Source: Ctenosaura bakeri
Taxonomy: Eukaryota; Chordata; Lepidosauria; Squamata; Iguanidae
NCBI GenBank assembly: GCA_948474755.1
Contig: CAOLHI010002153.1
Coordinates: 558,001 to 622,000, forward strand
Direction of reading: 5' to 3'
DNA length: 64,000 nucleotides
The position numbers were made by a program, and so were the translations under genes. Positions 59,272 through 64,000 of this stretch are shown here, in pieces; positions within the stretch are counted from its first letter, which is position 1, and every line of letters begins with the position of its first letter. Under the pieces are notes generated by a model. The model searched no databases. It saw only the letters and a program-made list of their open reading frames with translations, and was not told the origin of the DNA.

Positions 59272-59666
59272 ATAGTTTCAACATTTTTGCCCTTTCCTCC
59301 CAGCAACCCTTTGCAGTAGATTAGCATGGGCTTTGTTGCTGCGTGGGGACTTCAAGCCAACTCTCTTGGAACTAAATTTAGCCTTTTAATTGAGGTTTCC
59401 CAGTTAGGTGGGCTGGTATAGAAATGGCTGGGAATGATGGGAGTTGTAGCCAAACCCTCCTGGAAGGAACCGGGTTTGGACAGGTCCTTCTATCCACGAA
59501 ACAGGTCTGATCTCTCGTTCTGACTCTGATCACTCTCTTAGAAAATTCTCCAATGAGACTGTGCTCTCTCTCTTCCTCTTCCTTGTAAATGTAAATGCTG
59601 TCATGGGCTCTAATGGTCTCTTTTCTTCAGCAACCAGCATCCTTTGTCGACGGAGGCGTGTTGGAA

Positions 59667-59944
59667 ATGACCCCGTGGGATGCTCCCAGTGCCATTCTGG
59701 GCTCCTGGGGGCTCTTGTTCCTGTTCCTGGCTCCTCTTTCCGGCCATTTGTGTCCCAGTCCCTGTGAGTGCTCAGAACCAGCCCGCACGGTGAAGTGCGT
59801 CCAGAAGGAGCTGACCTCCGTCCCAGCTGGCATCCCGAGGTACGCCCGCAACCTCTTCATAACCGGCAACCAGATCACCCGCATAGGCAGCGAGGACCTC
59901 CGTGGACTGCCCAACCTGGTGACGCTCTCACTGGCCAACAACAG
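59667..59944 (+). CDS. First coding exon of a secreted or membrane leucine-rich-repeat protein (partial gene)
   Basis: The exon is preceded by a pyrimidine-rich TTTTCTTCAG acceptor at about 59630. From ATG 59667 it codes a signal-peptide-like start (hydrophobic GSWGLLFLFLAPLSG), then an LRR N-terminal cap with the cysteine pattern CPSPCECS...VKC, the cap motif LTSVPAGIP, and the first repeats (NLFITGNQITRI, LPNLVTLSLANNR). It ends at AACAG|GTAATG, a phase-2 donor inside a repeat, as in LRR genes whose repeats lie on successive exons. An upstream in-frame ATG at 59595 would lie before the acceptor and is not favoured. The rest of the gene was not found in this window. Many LRRNT proteins share these features, so I do not give a symbol. 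The role is presumably extracellular protein recognition. Confidence 0.85.
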
Positions 59945-60303
59945 GTAATGCCCAGCCGGAACCTGAGGACCAGTGTTCAGTTTATAAGAGAGGCACCTCC
60001 CTTAGACATAGTTTTTTAGATTACTGGAATGAAGGAATAATGTAATATGACTAAAATTGAGGAAAATTAGGTGTGAGGCCCCGGAATTTTATTATGCTGT
60101 CTCTCTGCACCATTGCCACAGTTTGAGCCTGACCGTGAAATGGGGTAAAGTCAGGTGAGCTATTTCTGGCCTTCCAGGTGTTGCTGAGTTTCAACTACCA
60201 TCATCCTGTACCACTGGCTAGGCCTGCTAGGTCTTATTGGTGTTCCAGTCCAGCATTACCTGGAGGCCCCTTTGTTTGAGGGGAGGATGGATACATATGT
60301 ATA

Positions 60304-60765
60304 CAGCCAGCCTTCCACATCTATGGGTTTAACTTTCACAGATTTAATCATTTGCCAGTTTCTTCAAATCCTGCCCCACATACCTTACAGGCTTCTTTTC
60401 AGGGGGAAGTTTCCCTCTTGGTGGCTCCAATCAGGCCACGAAGCCCTTTAAAAAGCCCACCCATCCTCTTCTTCCTCTACCAGCTGCTGCCTGACCAGCT
60501 AAAGATGGTTCACAACCCGATTTCTCAGCACCACAAACCCTCTTCTGATGTCCCCCATGCCCAGGGAAGAAGATGGGCAAGAGAGAGGAAGTGTAGGGCC
60601 ACCTTTCCGTCTGCTTTTCCTGACCTGCTTTGGATCCTGGATGTACGCTCTCTCCACAATGCCTTGGACCCCTTCCTATAGACACACATATTTTCATATT
60701 TGTGATTTTCCCACTTTTGAAAGGGCCCTGCGCCCCTAAGCCTAGCAGATGTGCAGGGCTGACTG
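60304..60765 (+). mobile_element. Pogo/Tigger-like nonautonomous element, complete
   Basis: A 462-bp element with terminal repeats CAGCCAGCCTTCCACATC and GATGTGCAGGGCTGACTG between TA dinucleotides (60302-60303, 60766-60767). TA duplication and CAGT-type ends are those of the Tc1/mariner-pogo group. No transposase frame. This is the cleanest copy in the window. Confidence 0.85.
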
Positions 60766-60769
60766 TATT

Positions 60770-61837
60770 CCTATCGAAGGGCTTTGGAGGAGTAACTCAT
60801 TTAGGGTCGGGGTAGATGAAAGCAAACCAAACTGCCATCCTTTTGAAAGTCCTTGGACACGTTTAGAGAGTCTGAAATGTTCTGGTGAGAGAAAAGCTTT
60901 AAAACATAACACTAGAGGAGCAGCAAAAACCCCAAAAACACAACTCTTCCCCTCACAGTTTTTTTACATGCAGGCTGTTTTACTAAACAACAAAAATTAA
61001 GTCATTTTAAAACTTTAATATGTACTAATTGACCCCAAATCATGAGTTTTATTTTATATTTTTTTTATTTTATTTTATATTTTATTTTGAATATTTCTGT
61101 CACTGCTTAGGGTAAACCCATGTAAATCAGATTACATAAAAATAAGTGTTCAGTGTGAATCTCATTCCAATAAATGAAAATAATCTAAAGTAAACAGTAG
61201 TTTAAAAAATTCAGAAGCCAGCAGCATACTCTTGTAAACTTAAGTTAAACAACTTAAAACTTTTTCATGCTGTATATATGCTTGTATATTTATTTGCATT
61301 CATTGGAATCTTAGAGGGCAGCTGGACACAATGCTATCGTGCAAAAATATAAAGAATAAAATATAAAGAAATTGTTAAAGGTTTACTCAGTTGAAATAAA
61401 GCATTAACTTTTAGATACTGGAAATATTCTTGGTGCCACCCTCCACCCATCCACAGGTGTCTCTGTGGTTTTGGTCACATCTTCTGCTTAATTTATCCCA
61501 GTCCTCAAAGTCCAATCCAGTAACTAGATTCTTCCAAAATATTCTCAGAATGTACAATATAAAGCTGGCAAGCTAAATAGTTGTACTATACAGGGCCATT
61601 AAACTTGTGGAATATTGTGGTTTTTTAAAAAAAATCAGGCATGGTCTTATCCATGGCAGCAAAATGTGATGGCAGGAAAGTGGCAAAATGATGTATACCA
61701 TTTCACGATGCAGTTTTCATTCATGTTTTTGAAGCGAACTTTGTTTTTTTTATTTTTTAAAAAAAATCTTCCCTGCAAGTAGAAAAGTAGCATGTCAGGG
61801 AACAGAGTAGATTAGATCATTTCCCACTGCCGTGATA
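60770..61837. other. AT-rich stretch after the pogo-like element
   Basis: Candidate intron of the LRR gene, with TTTTATTTTATATT-type simple sequence near 61047-61090. No second LRR exon was found. Confidence 0.45.
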
Positions 61838-62880
61838 GAATCATAGAAATGTAGAGTTGGAAGAGACCACACAGGCCATCCAGTCCAACCCCCTGCCATG
61901 CAGGAACACCCTCAAAGCACTCCCGACAGATGGCCATCAAGCCTCTGCTTAAAAACCTCCAAGGAAGGAGACTCCACTACACTCCGAGGCAGCAGATTCC
62001 GCTGCTGGACAGCCCTGACTGTCAGGAAGTTCTTCCTGAGGTTCAGGTGGAATCTCCTTTCCTGTAGCTTGAATCTGTTGCTCCTTGTCCTGGTCTCTGG
62101 AGCAGCAGAAAACAAGGCCCCTCCTTCCTCTACGTGGCATCCCTTCAAATATTTAAACATGGCTATTATGTCCCCTCTTAACCTCCTCTTCTGCAGACTA
62201 AACATACCCAGCTCTCTAAGTCTATCCTCATAGGGCATGGCTTCCAGGCCTCTCACCATTTTGGTCGCCCTCCTCTGGACTTGCTCCAGCTTGTCAATAT
62301 CCTTCTTGAATTGGGGTGCCGAGAACTGGACACAGTATTCAAGATGGGGTCTAACCAAAGCAGAGTAGAGTGGTACCAGTACCTCCCTCGATCTAGACAC
62401 CATACTCCTATTGATGCAGCCGAGAATTGCATTGGCTTTCTTGGCTGCCGCATCACACTGCTGACTCATGTTCAGCTTGTGATCTATGAAGACTCCTAGA
62501 TCCCTTTCACACGTACTGCTATCCAGCCACGTGTCCCCCATCCTATATTTCTGTATTCCATTTTTTCTACCTAAGTGTAGAACCTTACATTTCTCTCTGT
62601 TGAATTTCATTTTGTTCGCCCTGACCCAGCTCTCCAATCTATCCAGGTCATTTTGAATTTTGATCCTGTCCTCAGGCGTATTAGCAACCCCTCCCAATTT
62701 GGTGTCATCTGCAAATTTGATGAGCATGCCCTCTATTCCTTCATCCAAGTCATTGATAAAAATATTGAACAGCACTGGGCCTAGGACAGAACCCTGTGGC
62801 ACCCCACTAGTCACTTCTCTCCAGGATGAAAAGCAGCCATTCTCTCCAGGATCCACTTCTCTCCAGGATGAAAAGCAGTG
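61838..62880 (-). mobile_element. CR1 LINE, 5'-truncated, with open RT frame
   Basis: Minus-strand reading codes the distal reverse-transcriptase domain: [20 protein letters not shown], then the catalytic FADDTKLGG, thumb-region [12 protein letters not shown], and the C-terminal HLEYCVQF...[16 protein letters not shown] block of CR1 pol, down to a stop at 61912-61914. The 3' end has the CCAACTCTACATTTCTATGA tail of CR1. About 320 codons are open without a stop, so it is young, but the endonuclease and first half of RT are missing. A 42-bp tandem duplication lies near the truncation point (62812-62878). Confidence 0.93.
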
Positions 62881-62929
62881 ATAGGATTGTGTGAGTTTTT
62901 TTCTTGGCTTACAAAGGAGATATTGAATG

Positions 62930-62960
62930 GTGTGTGTGTGTGTGTATGTGTGTGTGTAGC
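62930..62960. repeat. (GT)n microsatellite
   Basis: Interrupted GT run just beyond the truncated 5' end of the CR1 at 61838. Confidence 0.95.
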
Positions 62961-63033
62961 ATACATTAGTTTTTCCCTTCCTCTGCAGTATGAAATAGTA
63001 CCGTTCATTGTACACAATTCTTTGCTCAGACAA

Positions 63034-63906
63034 GACTCTAGCTGTACACTCAGGGTAGTTGCCTGGGCTTCTTGTCAGTTTCAGGTTTGAGTATGTATAG
63101 AATGTCTGTCATTTCTCTTCCCACTGAATTACAGTATATGGATGTAACCTGAACAGATAATCCTACCTCTGCTGGCCATCACAAATTACACAGCACACAA
63201 TCTCACTCCTTCTGGAGTCAAGATCTTCAGAGGGAGTCAAGATCATCAGAGTTCTGGAAATCTGTTTCTAGGATGAAATTCCACATCTCTTATGGTTAGC
63301 TTGTGATCATGGAACTGCAAAATGTCCACAACCCTCAAAATGCAAGGCAATGTGCACTTGGTTTATCTCTTGGGGGTGCTTGACCTGTATTCGTGGCTCT
63401 CTTCTATATCAGTCACCCACCGTCAGTGTTCCGCAGTCTGTGTTTGTGTAATCTGCCACTTCTGGAGTAGAGAAATACAGGCATTACCATGGCAACAAGC
63501 TTGTTGGAGGCTGCAGGCAGAAAGCCGGACGATGCTCTGATGGCCTCTCTCATTTCTGGTGGTGGTAAGAGGAGCTATAGGAATCGATACTGCACTTCGG
63601 ATTTCTGAAATCAGAGGTATGGGGCTTTTGATGCTGTTCCAACCATCCAGAGGACTGTTGGAGGTAAATTTAGCATCCATAGAAGGACAGTCCTACTTCC
63701 CCAGAGAGTGCACAGATGCCATGGATATGAACCTTCTTGTCTGTGGGGTGTGGGTGTGGCAGCCAGCTGTTCCGAAGCCATGGCCACTGCTAAAATGGAA
63801 GAAAGAGCAACCGTCAGGAAGTGATCCTAGAAAGACAGCTTCTCTTTTGACATTTTTGAATTCATGTAAAATATTATAGTCTAATGTTGACTCTTATAAA
63901 CACCAG
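63034..63906. other. Stretch without a recognised gene
   Basis: No LRR exon, RNA gene or clear transposon was recognised. A frame at 63559-63879 is open but unlike any family I know. Confidence 0.4.
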
Positions 63907-63914
63907 GTGTGTGA

Positions 63915-63954
<40 letters not shown>
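63907..63954. repeat. (GT)n(GA)n compound microsatellite
   Basis: A GT run followed by a GA run, ending where palindromic MITE copy 19 begins. Confidence 0.95.
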
Positions 63955-63955
<1 letters not shown>

Positions 63956-64000
63956 GCCATTTCTGCACTAGACTGCTATAGCGCAATTATTCCACTTTCA
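63955..64000. mobile_element. Palindromic MITE copy 19, cut by the window end
   Basis: GGCCATTTCTGCACTAGACTG and the following bases match the family's outer arm; the window ends within the arm. It directly abuts a GA repeat. Confidence 0.88.

Noticed and set aside
59595..59666. Upstream in-frame ATG for the LRR protein
   Set aside because: It lies before a good splice acceptor (TTTTCTTCAG), and the signal peptide begins properly at 59667.
61912..63033. A 373-codon protein-coding gene on the minus strand
   Set aside because: It is the distal RT of a truncated CR1; the first codons come from a GT microsatellite and flanking DNA.

Overview
The window looks like nuclear DNA of a squamate reptile, probably an iguanian lizard. 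That inference rests on the repeats: tRNA-derived SINEs ending in an ACA-rich tail, 5S-rRNA-derived SINEs, CR1 LINE 3' ends, L1 and L2-like remnants, solo LTRs and very many short DNA transposons. Coding sequence is sparse and split into exons, so nearly all open frames are chance or belong to repeats.

Region by region. 1-9 kb: repeat-rich DNA with an inverted pair of pogo-like elements, SINE pieces and an L1 ORF1 relic. 9.05-9.65 kb: a GC-rich promoter-like island with splice-donor motifs on the minus strand. 9.7-15.4 kb: CR1 3' ends and short DNA elements. 15.7-31.5 kb: the complete six-exon TMEM222 gene on the plus strand (196 codons), with a CpG-rich first exon and a probable 3 kb 3'UTR. 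31.5-56 kb: intergenic DNA dominated by solo LTRs, SINEs and palindromic MITEs inserted into each other, plus a fragment of a KRAB-box exon on the minus strand near 37.5 kb. 56.2-56.7 kb: a second GC-rich island. 59.67-59.94 kb: the signal-peptide and LRRNT-coding exon of a secreted or membrane leucine-rich-repeat protein, whose other exons lie beyond the window or were not found. 60-64 kb: a pogo-like element, a 5'-truncated CR1 with a long open RT frame, and microsatellites.

The most unusual content is one family of near-perfect palindromes, about 110-200 bp long, with termini GGCCATTTCC...GGAAATGGCC. At least 19 copies and one fragment are present, twelve of them between 46.99 and 59.27 kb. 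Nine copies have matching 3-bp target duplications (TTA, TAA, ATA, TAG, TGT, ATG), which points to a PIF/Harbinger-like MITE. The two arms of one copy often carry the same copy-specific substitutions. Several copies and LTRs split recognisable SINEs, so the order of insertion can be read directly.

There is no sign of a prokaryotic system, CRISPR array, intact retrovirus or functional RNA gene. Family names for repeats are from memory of their motifs, not from database searches.
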